The translations under genes and the position numbers were made by a program. A stretch of DNA of 27,500 nucleotides from Glandiceps talaboti (taxonomy: Eukaryota; Hemichordata; Enteropneusta; Spengelidae): the NCBI RefSeq assembly GCF_964340395.1, contig NC_135565.1, forward strand, positions 10,084,242 to 10,111,741. Reading direction: 5' to 3'. The notes under the pieces were generated by a model that was not told the DNA's origin, searched no databases, and was given only the letters and a program-made list of their open reading frames with translations. How positions within the stretch are numbered: the stretch's first letter is position 1; every line of letters begins with the position of its first letter. Below, in pieces: positions 10,772-17,300 of this stretch.

Positions 10772-10843
10772 ACACAATTACATGCATTGTTATGTTATGG
10801 TTGTTTGATCCATACCTCCAGTAATTGTAATAGGGGAAGCCAT
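480..10843 (-). CDS. RIPK2-like protein kinase fused to an NHL beta-propeller (spliced gene; span of coding exons)
   Basis: Proposed exons in coding order: 10843-10816 (tentative), [N-lobe not found], 9448-9301, 8965-8826, 7957-7908, 7327-7175, 6958-6870, 6471-6333, 4061-3972, 1309-480. Every junction from 9448 onward has GT..AG ends and keeps frame, giving about 545 residues. The kinase part carries LPWSLRC and GMNFLH, HMDLKVAN (catalytic Asp and Asn kept, RD arginine replaced by Met), ISDFGVSK, IPPEH in place of APE, DVYSFAIVIWEI and KRPHF. The wording is closest to animal RIPK2-type kinases, which are non-RD innate-immunity signalling kinases. A basic linker of about 75 residues follows, then about 276 residues of NHL repeats. 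Inference: a cytosolic signalling kinase with a propeller as its sensing or scaffold module. The kinase identity and propeller are clear; the fusion rests on splice phase; the 5' end is uncertain. Confidence 0.72.
1310..2731. other. A/T-rich intron with a cluster of X-box-like palindromes
   Basis: Part of the last intron of the kinase-NHL gene. No coding signal. Sequences of the RFX X-box form recur: ATTACCATGGCAAC (1485-1498), GTAACCATAGCAAC (1653-1666), ATTTCCATGGCAAC (1826-1839), ATTGCCATAGAAAC (1984-1997) and a perfect GTTGCCATGGCAAC (2164-2177). Confidence 0.6.
2732..2983 (+). CDS. Orphan exon-like open frame opposite the kinase-NHL intron
   Basis: A pyrimidine-rich tract ending in TTTTTCAG (2724-2731) is followed by 83 open codons and TGA at 2981-2983. 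The encoded residues look protein-like, for example TIYDHKWFPMSSKIDQVLP, then RMLHFVKAV, EEYFDEVN and SGPTHPPERDT. I do not recognise the family. It could be the last exon of a nested plus-strand gene, a fossil exon, or a chance frame. No upstream partner exon and no nearby AATAAA is evident. Confidence 0.3.
   Translation, partial: ESTFSRSSQATIYDHKWFPMSSKIDQVLPRMLHFVKAVSTEEYFDEVNTRVCCISLSSTQTKRLLSGPTHPPERDTVTITMFT
3243..3520 (+). repeat. Dispersed repeat, copy 1 (GCACAACTGAACTGA...CTATAGG family)
   Basis: Begins TTTTTAGCACAACTGAACTG, then GGTGCTATAGG, a (TG)n(TCTG)n microsatellite, ACTGCCAGACCGATTG, GGTATTTGGTGGG and GTTCAAAGCAAAGTGATAG. The same order occurs at 4404 and partly at 11558, so it is an interspersed family. 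No coding capacity seen. Confidence 0.75.
3311..3390 (+). repeat. (TG)n(TCTG)n microsatellite
   Basis: About ten TG repeats are followed by tandem TCTG units with one TTTG interruption. It sits inside the dispersed repeat, and the equivalent site in the 4404 copy also carries TCTG units, so the tract belongs to the element. Confidence 0.95.
3972..4061 (-). CDS. Linker exon (basic, Lys/Glu-rich)
   Basis: A 90-nt exon with acceptor TTTTGTAG and donor GTGGGT, phase 1 to phase 1. It encodes a hydrophilic stretch that includes KKEQKGSDTS and NVKERWDKK. It joins in frame to the kinase-side exon at 6333 and to the NHL exon at 1309. If the donor is not used, the frame stops 15 nt later, which would give a kinase form without the propeller. 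Confidence 0.6.
4404..4960 (+). repeat. Dispersed repeat, copy 2 (longest)
   Basis: Opens TTTTTAGCACAACTGAACTG and GGTTCAGTAGTGCTATAGG, followed by TCTG units (4454-4483) and then successive variants of a theme: AAAACTGCTGAACAGATTG, GATATTTGGTGGG, TGGTCAAAAACTTA, GAAACTACGGGGCAAATTGG. GATATGCAAATTAG occurs twice (4744, 4888). The internal theme is itself repeated about three times. No protein is evident; this and the flanking 3521-3971 and 4062-4403 are otherwise noncoding intron. Confidence 0.75.
5010..5700 (+). repeat. Six-copy ~114-bp tandem repeat with octamer motifs
   Basis: The block CACGCCCATAGCAACAGCC recurs with its ATAGCAAC (or TTAGCAAC) at about 5053, 5167, 5281, 5396, 5510 and 5643, so the period is 114-115 bp apart from the last, longer interval. 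Each unit also has AACATTCAAAAAATGTATG next to ATGCAAAT or ATGTAAAT, the POU-factor octamer or a one-base variant. Lies in a kinase-NHL intron. Confidence 0.85.
6108..6256 (+). repeat. (TTTA)n/(TTTTA)n tract ending in poly-T and ten G
   Basis: A nearly pure T-rich tract with tandem TTTA and TTTTA units ends in a poly-T run followed by ten G at 6245-6254. Frames across it (FLF, YLFI runs) are low complexity and not genes. Read from the other strand it resembles an A-rich retroposon tail, but no element body is recognised beside it. Confidence 0.9.
6333..6471 (-). CDS. Linker exon after the kinase domain
   Basis: A 139-nt exon with acceptor TTTTCAG and donor GTAAGT, phase 0 to phase 1. It encodes a lysine-rich linker with GKKPTPRVKYNEG, HAKHKEETLP and RRVEAAS. 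No domain recognised. Its frame matches exons on both sides. Confidence 0.65.
6870..6958 (-). CDS. Exon after kinase helix I (C-terminal kinase tail)
   Basis: An 89-nt exon with acceptor CCTATAG and donor GTAAGT, phase 1 to phase 0. It encodes VILPQVKRIAESFDEDM and then LIVVSDVIRN, which reads as the helix following the KRPHF motif of a TKL/RIPK kinase. Confidence 0.7.
7175..7327 (-). CDS. Kinase C-lobe exon (helices G-I)
   Basis: A 153-nt exon with acceptor CTTACAG and donor GTAAGT. It encodes PNLDDVPVDAPQGLKELMVK followed by CWDKDPVKRPHFS. The C-W-x-x-[DN]-P-x-x-R-P signature of kinase helices H-I, with its conserved Arg, is intact. GAFNIEHIKTSV precedes it as the helix G region. Confidence 0.88.
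7616..7903 (+). CDS. Unassigned open frame with CxxC-x8-CxxC, opposite strand of a kinase intron
   Basis: 95 open codons between an in-frame TAA at 7613 and TAA at 7901-7903, with no good ATG near the start. It encodes KFVVAKTLSAESCKEKLN and YICSLCGINEDMFCGKC, a possible zinc-binding pair of CxxC knuckles. I do not recognise the family. It ends 5 nt before the kinase exon at 7908 on the other strand. It may be a transposon fossil or chance. Confidence 0.25.
   Translation, partial: NRIHTDEKDTIGLKFVVAKTLSAESCKEKLNVAEFPVQSHSFEAAIPHRYTNYICSLCGINEDMFCGKCDRNTNVPSHNMIYNGNTLFKPEREHE
7908..7957 (-). CDS. Kinase helix F exon
   Basis: A 50-nt exon too short to stand out alone. Joined to the preceding exon it reads DVYSFAIVIWEITTRNKPYK, the textbook D-[VI]-[YW]-S-[FY] helix F of TKL kinases with its invariant Asp. 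Acceptor CCAG and donor GTATTT fit, and both phases match. Confidence 0.85.
8292..8820. mobile_element. Foldback (long inverted repeat) element with TATACCATGC ends
   Basis: Two long arms meet at a perfect 36-bp palindrome (8528-8563, centre TGACCT/AGGTCA). Matching arm blocks include CATTCAAAATTGCCATTACT with its complement, CCAGTGCCAGACTCTGTAAT with its complement, and GAACCAGTG with CACTGGTTC. The outer ends are TATACCATGC (8292) and GCATGGTATA (8820). No transposase frame, so it would be nonautonomous. Related single-arm copies lie at 16036-16371 and 21850-21962. The right end is 5 nt from the splice donor of the kinase exon 8826-8965. Confidence 0.88.
8826..8965 (-). CDS. Kinase activation-segment exon (DFG to PPE)
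   Basis: A 140-nt exon encoding ISDFGVSKIRTDSVVTTT, then AGTTTHIPPEHL and DPDRPVSEKFDVY. The Mg-binding DFG is intact and the APE motif appears as PPE, as in RIPK2 (MPPE). Three consecutive Thr and several Ser/Thr lie in the activation loop and are possible phosphosites. Its donor (GTAAT) is 5 nt from the end of a foldback element at 8292-8820. Confidence 0.9.
9301..9448 (-). CDS. Kinase catalytic-loop exon (helix E, HMDLKxxN)
   Basis: A 148-nt exon with donor GTGAG at 9300-9296. It encodes NLPWSLRCQFIHETSEGMNF, LHKLGPYQ, LLHMDLKVANLLLN and GFMEIK. The catalytic Asp, Lys and Asn are present. HRD is HMD, so this is a non-RD kinase. The acceptor is inferred at 9449-9450 because an in-frame TGA lies just upstream; that acceptor is weak, so the exon start is less certain than its end. 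Confidence 0.85.
9449..10815. other. Region where the kinase N-lobe is expected but not found
   Basis: Read on the minus strand in all frames. No glycine-rich loop (GxGxxG) and no VAVK-type lysine motif could be recognised. The plus-strand frames 9429-9632 and 9992-10234 do not resemble known proteins. Confidence 0.45.
10737..10776 (+). repeat. (CA)n microsatellite
   Basis: About 20 CA units with two T interruptions near the 3' side, preceded by tandem ACAG units (10706-10728). Confidence 0.95.
10816..10843 (-). CDS. Tentative first coding exon (MASPITITG)
   Basis: ACCAAGATGG is a strong start context and lies 38 nt below a TATAAAAG box. Nine codons (MASPITITG) run to the donor GGAG/GTATGG. 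After it a strong acceptor (TTTTTTTCAG at 10564-10555) would continue as DFSFASS, which resembles a pre-glycine-loop segment but then hits a stop. I could not connect it to the catalytic-loop exon. It may belong to this gene or be fortuitous. Confidence 0.35.
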
Positions 10844-10880
10844 CTTGGTTTCTCCCAGGGTGTATGTTTCAAGTTGTTTT

Positions 10881-10888
10881 CTTTTATA
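10881..10888 (-). promoter_or_regulatory. Candidate TATA box of the kinase-NHL gene
   Basis: TATAAAAG on the minus strand, a full match to the TATA consensus, 38 nt upstream of the ATG at 10843. Transcription would start near 10856 and leave a very short 5' UTR. Supported by position and motif only. Confidence 0.4.
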
Positions 10889-10978
10889 GTAACTATAGTT
10901 ACACACATTTATAGTTTTCCAACCAAATCTCATATTAGGAGGGAACATTAGTTACATCAACGATTACCACTATTTACT

Positions 10979-10992
10979 GTTTCCATGGCAAC
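10979..10992. promoter_or_regulatory. X-box-like RFX site upstream of the kinase promoter
   Basis: GTTTCCATGGCAAC fits the X-box pattern RYYNYYWWRRNRAC bound by RFX factors. It lies about 90 bp upstream of the candidate TATA box. Similar palindromes are frequent in this window, so function is uncertain. Confidence 0.35.
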
Positions 10993-11557
10993 GAATGTGA
11001 CAACAAGATACCATAAATACCCATTGGAAGACATTGGAATGCATTGTGACCATGTGACTTTGATGTAAAATATCTGAAAAGTTTGTACCGCGACCCCAAT
11101 TTTTTTTTCCATTCAATTGATTGGCATGATTAGGTTTATCTTTCGTCAAATTATTTCAAAAAGTTAAAACGAGGAAATAGCAAAAAGTTTAAAAAATATT
11201 TTTTTTCTTCAAAAAAATATGTCAAAAAGTTTTTCATTTTTGATTGTTAATCTTGAAATAAAACACAAATATTGCTATTATTTGACATGAATGTAAGCAC
11301 CATATTATTAAGAAAGCAAAATGACCTGAAAAAATTATATTCATCGAAAAACTATATTGCCAGGGATTCATTTATTGACATATGCTTTTTTTGACCGAAA
11401 CCAGAACAATGAAACTCTAGAGGGCGCCCTCCTTCAAAAACTAGACGGTGGACCCCCAATTTTTTTTCCAAAAATATAAATCTTCCATCATAATCTACCA
11501 CTGGTACAAATTTGAAAGTGATCCGACGACTTTCAAAGTCGAGGTGCATTTCACCTT
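10993..11557. other. Intergenic A/T-rich DNA, no gene seen
   Basis: Contains AAAAAGTT/CAAAAAG-rich sequence and two occurrences of GACCCCAATTTTTTTT or close variants (11091, 11450), suggesting a diverged repeat. The minus frame 11352-11549 does not resemble a known protein. AGAGGGCGCCCTCC at 11419-11432 is a GC-rich palindrome. Confidence 0.5.
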
Positions 11558-11935
11558 AAAGTCAAAAACCGCCAGACCGATTGACATGTCTAGTTAAGAA
11601 ATTGTTCAAATCAAAATGATCTTGCCACTGCTTAGTCTGTATGGTACGCCGTAACGGGGCGCCCTCAAACATCGGCCAACCCCTGACAGAGGAGAGGAGG
11701 CCGGTGAGGGCGAAACGTCACGACGTATCTTACGGTCTAGCCGTGTGATTTGGGTCAAAAATGTGATTTTGGTCAAAAAACTTAAACTCAAAAACTACCG
11801 GGCAGATCGGTCTGAAATTTGGTGGGAACATTCTTAGGGATGCTTGGATGGTTCCGATTACATTTAATTTTAGAATAGATGGGGTAGGTAGATTTTTTTT
11901 TTTTTTTTAATTTTTTTTTTTTCATGTGTGTGTCA
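11558..11935 (+). repeat. Dispersed repeat, copy 3, split by a nested element
   Basis: AAAGTCAAAAACCGCCAGAC, then GAAATTGTTCAAATCAAAAT and GATC match the 4404 copy up to 11630. After the insert, GTGTGATTTGGGTCAAAA resumes the same order, followed by AAACTACCGGGCAGATCGG. It runs into a GGTTCCGATTA plus poly-T block (11847-11923) shared with 13661. Confidence 0.75.
11631..11740. mobile_element. Short TIR element (TTAGTCTGTA family) nested in the dispersed repeat
   Basis: Left end CTTAGTCTGTATGGTACGCC continuing to GGGGCGCCCTCA; the right end read in reverse is CTAGACCGTAAGATACGTCG continuing to CGCCCTCACCGGCC. So it has imperfect terminal inverted repeats of about 45 bp. It interrupts the repeat that is continuous at 4580-4610. 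A second member lies at 15485-15684. Confidence 0.75.
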
Positions 11936-12300
11936 AGACCTGACCTCTGTCAGAACAATATATCTCACACAAGTTAAAATGTGGAGTTTCTTGGCAATCG
12001 TGCGAGATGTTTCTTTGGGGAAACCTACAGCAGTATGCACTATTGTCAGAGTAACTGGTAAATTCACCATCACTTGGGATGGTATATCACGTATTGAAAG
12101 CAGTCCTGCAACTAGTCTATCTGCTAGACCTCTGATGTTCTTCCGATACAATACGGCACACATCGCTATCGAGGATGGAACATCCAAGTGTTCGGGCAAG
12201 CCCTCACTTCGAACTTCCGTCGCTTATAAGTTATAGTGTCGAAAGAAAGCCCGAACGTCTAGCAGCAAGACTATCCTGGTACAGCTATTACGCTTGGAAA
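11936..12300. other. Unassigned segment with overlapping open frames on both strands
   Basis: Higher CpG than its surroundings. Plus frame 11928-12236 and minus frame 11933-12199 are both open. The minus reading contains CAVLYRKNIRGLADRLVAGL and IRDIPSQVMVNLPVTLT, which looks protein-like but is not a family I recognise. No convincing splice sites. Could be a transposon or pseudogene fragment. Confidence 0.25.
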
Positions 12301-12391
12301 GTTATGTGGACTTCACCACTTATACTATATTTGTATATATAGAGGGCGTCTGTCAAATCAGATCGAGGCTCAAAGTTTCCAGCAAGCAAAA

Positions 12392-12403
12392 CAAAATGGC
12401 GAC
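12392..12403 (+). promoter_or_regulatory. YY1-like site in the candidate THAP-SETDB1 promoter
   Basis: CAAAATGGCGAC closely matches the YY1 core AANATGGCG often found at transcription starts. The ATG within it opens a uORF of four codons (ATG GCG ACT GCC TAG). A second copy in reverse, GCAGCCATTTTG, lies at 12940-12951. A candidate noncoding-exon donor AAG/GTAGGA is at 12496-12501. Confidence 0.4.
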
Positions 12404-12993
12404 TGCCTAGTGGAAATTATTGAAGTGAACCCGGTAGTGTGATAGTTGATTCTACCATTGCTGGTTTCGATCAAAATATCTGGTTTCATCATAAGAAGGT
12501 AGGATATACACGGCTGTGTTAAAAAAGTACTTATATCTGGCATGGTTATGAAATGTTTGCATATATACTTTTGTCGTGTTGCTTCAGCTCGCTATTGTTT
12601 TTGTCTTGAGTGTTGTGGATGCATGAGTATATTACGTTCTTCCCTTGGCCCTAATACATCCATGGATCGATGTACCTCTTTGTTTTGGTTAAAGGGAAGG
12701 TCTAATCAAAGTTTTTCAACCCTAAGATAGTTTTTCTTATGCGTATTTACCGATATGTATGGAAATTTTGGAAATAAAATGAAAGATAGTGTAGTCGTGA
12801 CTCTGAAATTTCGGAAATTGGGCAATTTCTTTTCTCATCTGTTCTGTGTTTCTTAGTCGATCCCCCTGCGTTGACTTTTCGCAGCACCCGTGGGTAAAGT
12901 AATAACGTTCACGAGGGAGCTAGTTGATATTCAGTGTGTGCAGCCATTTTGGGGATTTTTGCAGCCGAGGATATTTGGAAAACTCCCTGCTGA

Positions 12994-13001
12994 TGACGTC
13001 A
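12994..13001. promoter_or_regulatory. CRE palindrome upstream of the THAP exon
   Basis: TGACGTCA, the full CREB/ATF consensus, 89 nt before the ATG at 13090, within a moderately CpG-containing stretch (12840-13140). Confidence 0.4.
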
Positions 13002-13089
13002 AGTTCATGGCCAAGCCTTCCCGAACTGTTCAGTTCTTGTAGCCTAGAGGTCTGTTTAGCAGTTGATCATTGTTTTGCGCATTGCAAAT

Positions 13090-13440
13090 ATGCCTACGTG
13101 CAAGTATCTTGGATGTAGAAATCGTGTTCCACAAGACGGCAAGTCATTTTTCACCATACCCGATCCCGAGAGACATCCAGCATTGTGTGAACTTTGGTTG
13201 GAAAACATTGGGAGTGGGTTGTCTAAAGAACAGTTCAAATACCATCGGTGTTCTGTCGTGTGTGAGGATCATTTTAAACCAAGCGACTTCAGAGGCAATG
13301 TGGATATGTTGAAGAAATTGGGGTGCAAGATTCTGTTAAAAGAGGGAGCGTTTCCAATGAAATGCTCACAAACCAAAATAGAGACCACTAAAAGCAAATC
13401 TAAAACTGTAGAAAGACCTGACCTGGTAGACAAAGACGAG
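13090..13440 (+). CDS. THAP zinc-finger exon (exon 1)
   Basis: Starts [12 protein letters not shown] at ATG 13090 (A at -3) and ends at donor GAG/GTAAGG, phase 0, 117 codons. Zinc ligands of the C2CH finger are C4, C9, C58 and H61. Other THAP hallmarks are [18 protein letters not shown] with W36, [10 protein letters not shown]67 and the terminal GAFP in place of AVPTIF. THAP is a sequence-specific DNA-binding domain related to the P-element transposase finger. After it come LVDKDE and the donor. The next compatible acceptor that leads into a recognisable protein is the SETDB1 exon at 16440. It could instead be a separate THAP gene whose later exons I did not recognise. Confidence 0.88.
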
Positions 13441-14132
13441 GTAAGGTCCAATTTTTCAGTTTACAATTTCATTTTTTTGTAACTGCACTTATGATGATCA
13501 TAACCATACAAGTATCAAGTATAGGTGATCACATGTCATAGCAAAGTCAATAGCAAACTTTACATACAGATTATTATTTTGGAACCATCGAAATAGTTTC
13601 TGCACTAGGGCGTCCATAGTTACATTTTGGAATCTGTGTTGTTGTTTTTTTCTTCTATGTGGTTCCGATTATGCTAAATTTTAGAATAGGTGAGAGAGGT
13701 AGATTTTTTATTTTTTATTTTATTATATATCTTTTTCATGTGTGACACTGTGAGTGTCTAGTTCAGGTTTTCCATTATTTTCCATATGGTCTCTGTGTTG
13801 TTTATTTCTTCCTATCAGATGTACAGCCATTATAGATTGGAAGAACAGTTTTATGTTGTTTTTTTAAAGATTATGTCAGTTTCCACACCTACTATTTCTT
13901 GTGAGACTTCACATTTTTTTGCGATTTTACTATTTTTTTCTTGAATATGTAAAAAAAAGTTTAGGGTCGGCACTGAAATTTAAAAACCGTAGATTTCGTA
14001 AAAAAAATTTCTGTCATACATCTTTTAGCAGTTCCAGTTCCAGGGTGTATTGCATGTCTCCCCATACAAAACCGTGGATTCTGTACACAGTAGTTACATG
14101 CAAGTTACTCAGGGGATCGACCAATCTATCTG

Positions 14133-14217
<85 letters not shown>

Positions 14218-14269
14218 ATCCATCCATCCATCCATCCATCCATCCATCCATCCATCCATCCATCCATCC

Positions 14270-14338
<69 letters not shown>

Positions 14339-17300
14339 ACAAACTTATATAACACCAAATATCCAAAGTTAAGTAATGTTCAATGGTGCTTAGGGTTACA
14401 AAGAAAATGAAAATGCTGAGTTTTTAAGTGTCTTTTAAAAGTCAAAACTTAGCGAGCAATTTCTAAGGGTACCTATTGACTGGCACCCTCAATGATGGGA
14501 TGGTTGTCACCTAAAATGACTTTACCTGTAAGATTCTTCTGAACTGGAGTGCTGTCACCAATAGCAAATAGTGAGATATATAATATAAATTTTGTGATAT
14601 TTAATACTTTATTTTAACGAGGGCAAAAATAGTTGACCAAACAACTAATCAAGTTTTGTCCTCAGAGAAAAAAACAACAACAACAAAGCAAAACAAAACA
14701 AAAACATACATATCACACAGATCCGGAGAAGTATTTAACTAAATTTGGAAACAATTACAAATCTTAAAAGAAAGAACAAAATGGTATACATCAACTAATA
14801 CTGGCTAAGAAGATGGCTTTTGAAATTAGCTTTGAACATACTCTGACCCTGAGTGTCTCTTATATGGGAAGGGATAGAGTTCCGAATTTTGGCCCCAATG
14901 AACTTTATTGATATAGACAGATTGTACTGTTTAAAACGAGTGTGAAGCTATCATCATATTCATATTCATCTTCACTTTCAAAAGTTGACCGCTACGATCA
15001 ATGTGAATATAATGATAGCTTACACATTCATCAACAGATTTGAAGTACTTCCGAATGGGTACGAACATGCGTTTGGCAAATCACATATCCTTCATTGGCA
15101 GGTTGAAATCATGTGATTGTAATTACTTTTCACTTGATTTGCCTGGATTTGCATGCTCTGTTGTTATTTTTGCCAGAGTATCCAATTTGCACCATGAATG
15201 AAGGCTTGTTCGTACCCATTCGGAAGACTTCGAATCTGATGATGAACGTGTGAAGCTATCATCATATTCACATTGAGAGTAGAGGTCAACTTTTGAAAGT
15301 GAATATGAATATGAATATGATGGTAGCTTCACACTCGTCTGTTTAAAGCTATATGAAAGATAAGTGAATTCAAAAAATGGTATATTCCACTTGTCGTCCT
15401 TGTACTTTATTGTTAAAAGTTACAAATGTTATTTGATTGGACCTTTCCTCTAATAACACTTATTAGTTTCCTGTATATGTAGCATTAGACTGTAAGATAC
15501 ATGTACATTGTGTCATACTGCCCTCACTGGTCAGCTCTTATCATTGCATACTTATCTGTGATTGGATCCAACTGGATCTGGTTGCAAATGCTAGAAAGGG
15601 CATACATTTTGTAGTGTGATACAGACATGAATGGGGTTGACCAGTGTGTGAGGGCGCCCCAACACGATGTACCTTACAGACTAATGCAGCATGTGTAATG
15701 TTATTTCTATGCATGGTGTTTAGTCTTTATTTGCAAACATATGAGTTTTTTTAACCTCCAATAACAGGACACATTTACTGATTCACCAACATTAATCATC
15801 CAATATATTATTACTGTATTACATTATATACACGTTATCCTAATAAAAAAAATCAGTGGAAATGTTCTCAAGAAGATCACTAACAAGAAACAAGAAGAAG
15901 AATGAAGTTGTCTTGAATGGAGTACAAGTATAACAATTAACATTGAAGTTTAGTCATCTGGAGCTTGTCTTCCAACAGTGACCTAAGGGGCCTTTGTCAG
16001 TATGAGTCGATAGACAAGTACATGTAGTGACAACCCTTAGGTCATGAGTATTTTCTGACAGAATGAAGACAAATATTGGAGAATAATATAATTATACTGG
16101 TGCCAGTAATATCAAAGAAAAATCCAGGAAATTAATGGCAAATTTGACTGTTTTTGACTCGTATTTTGAACACAGCAGAACCAGTGACATAGCCACACAT
16201 TGTCATGACATAGACACACACACATTGTCATGATATAGACATTGTCATGACATAGACACACATTGTTTTGACATAGACACACATTGTTGTGACATAGACA
16301 CACGTTGTCATGACGTACATTGTAAAACGACCATGGTATAAATTTCATATTTTTCCCTTATGCATGGTATAATCCTTGTTATAATCATTTTCAATTTTCA
16401 ATTGTATATTTTTTTTCATTTCATTTTATTTTTTTAAAGGATATGGCTGCTAACAAAGACAGCAAGATGGAAATAAGTGTTCTGGACTCGCATACACAAA
16501 CAGAACTTGTGACTTTTATCGATGACATGATGTTAGACCTTGGCAGACGAGATTTCCTTGCTGATGTCAGTAAGATTGAATGTGATCTGGATACTGAGCA
16601 TAGTAAGTCACATAATATTCAAATCTATGTCAAACTACAAAATATACTTATTTTTACTGGAACAAAAATTACTTGGGGGTTGTCAGTGGCCAAGCAGTTA
16701 GCTTGGGTACCTTTTGCCACTGCACTCTAGGTTGACAGAGTCCAATTATTAGCTGGGTAGGGTTAAAGCTTAAAGTGGAACTGCGAAGGATACCTTTTTA
16801 TTTATTTATTTATCTATTTATTTATTTTGGTCATGTTTGAGTGTCTAGTTCATGTTGTTATTAACACTTTAATACAATTGCTGAAAAGTCCTGAACTTCA
16901 TTTTCACACTTCTATTAAACCAAATTTCAAAAACTTTCACACCTTCAATGATAACAGGTTCTGTATTTACTACTGAGATGTTGATAAGTTGATGATGTAT
17001 GAGGTACAGTTCTGGGTTTATGGTAGTATTTTGATGTCTTTACCTCAGTAAACAGGTTCATAAGATTGGAAATTCATGTTTACCATCACGTTTTTACATT
17101 GCATCGATTGTAGTGGTGTGACCGCTACATTTTGCGTCATGGTTTACACCATATATCAACATGTGATGTCACACTTTGTGAACGTTCATTTAGGGGGAGG
17201 GGGAGGGGGTTTAGACGTAAATGAATGATGTTTGTTTGTTGAACTTGTGTGAAGTTGTACAATCGTCCCTAAAAGAAAAACAGTTTTTGTCAGATGAGAA

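Noticed and set aside
10581-10808. 75-codon frame with a hydrophobic start resembling a signal peptide
   Set aside because: Ends in (CA)n-encoded His-Thr repeats, has no family resemblance and no gene context.
14050-14410. Open frames reading [16 protein letters not shown]
   Set aside because: Translation of tetranucleotide microsatellite.
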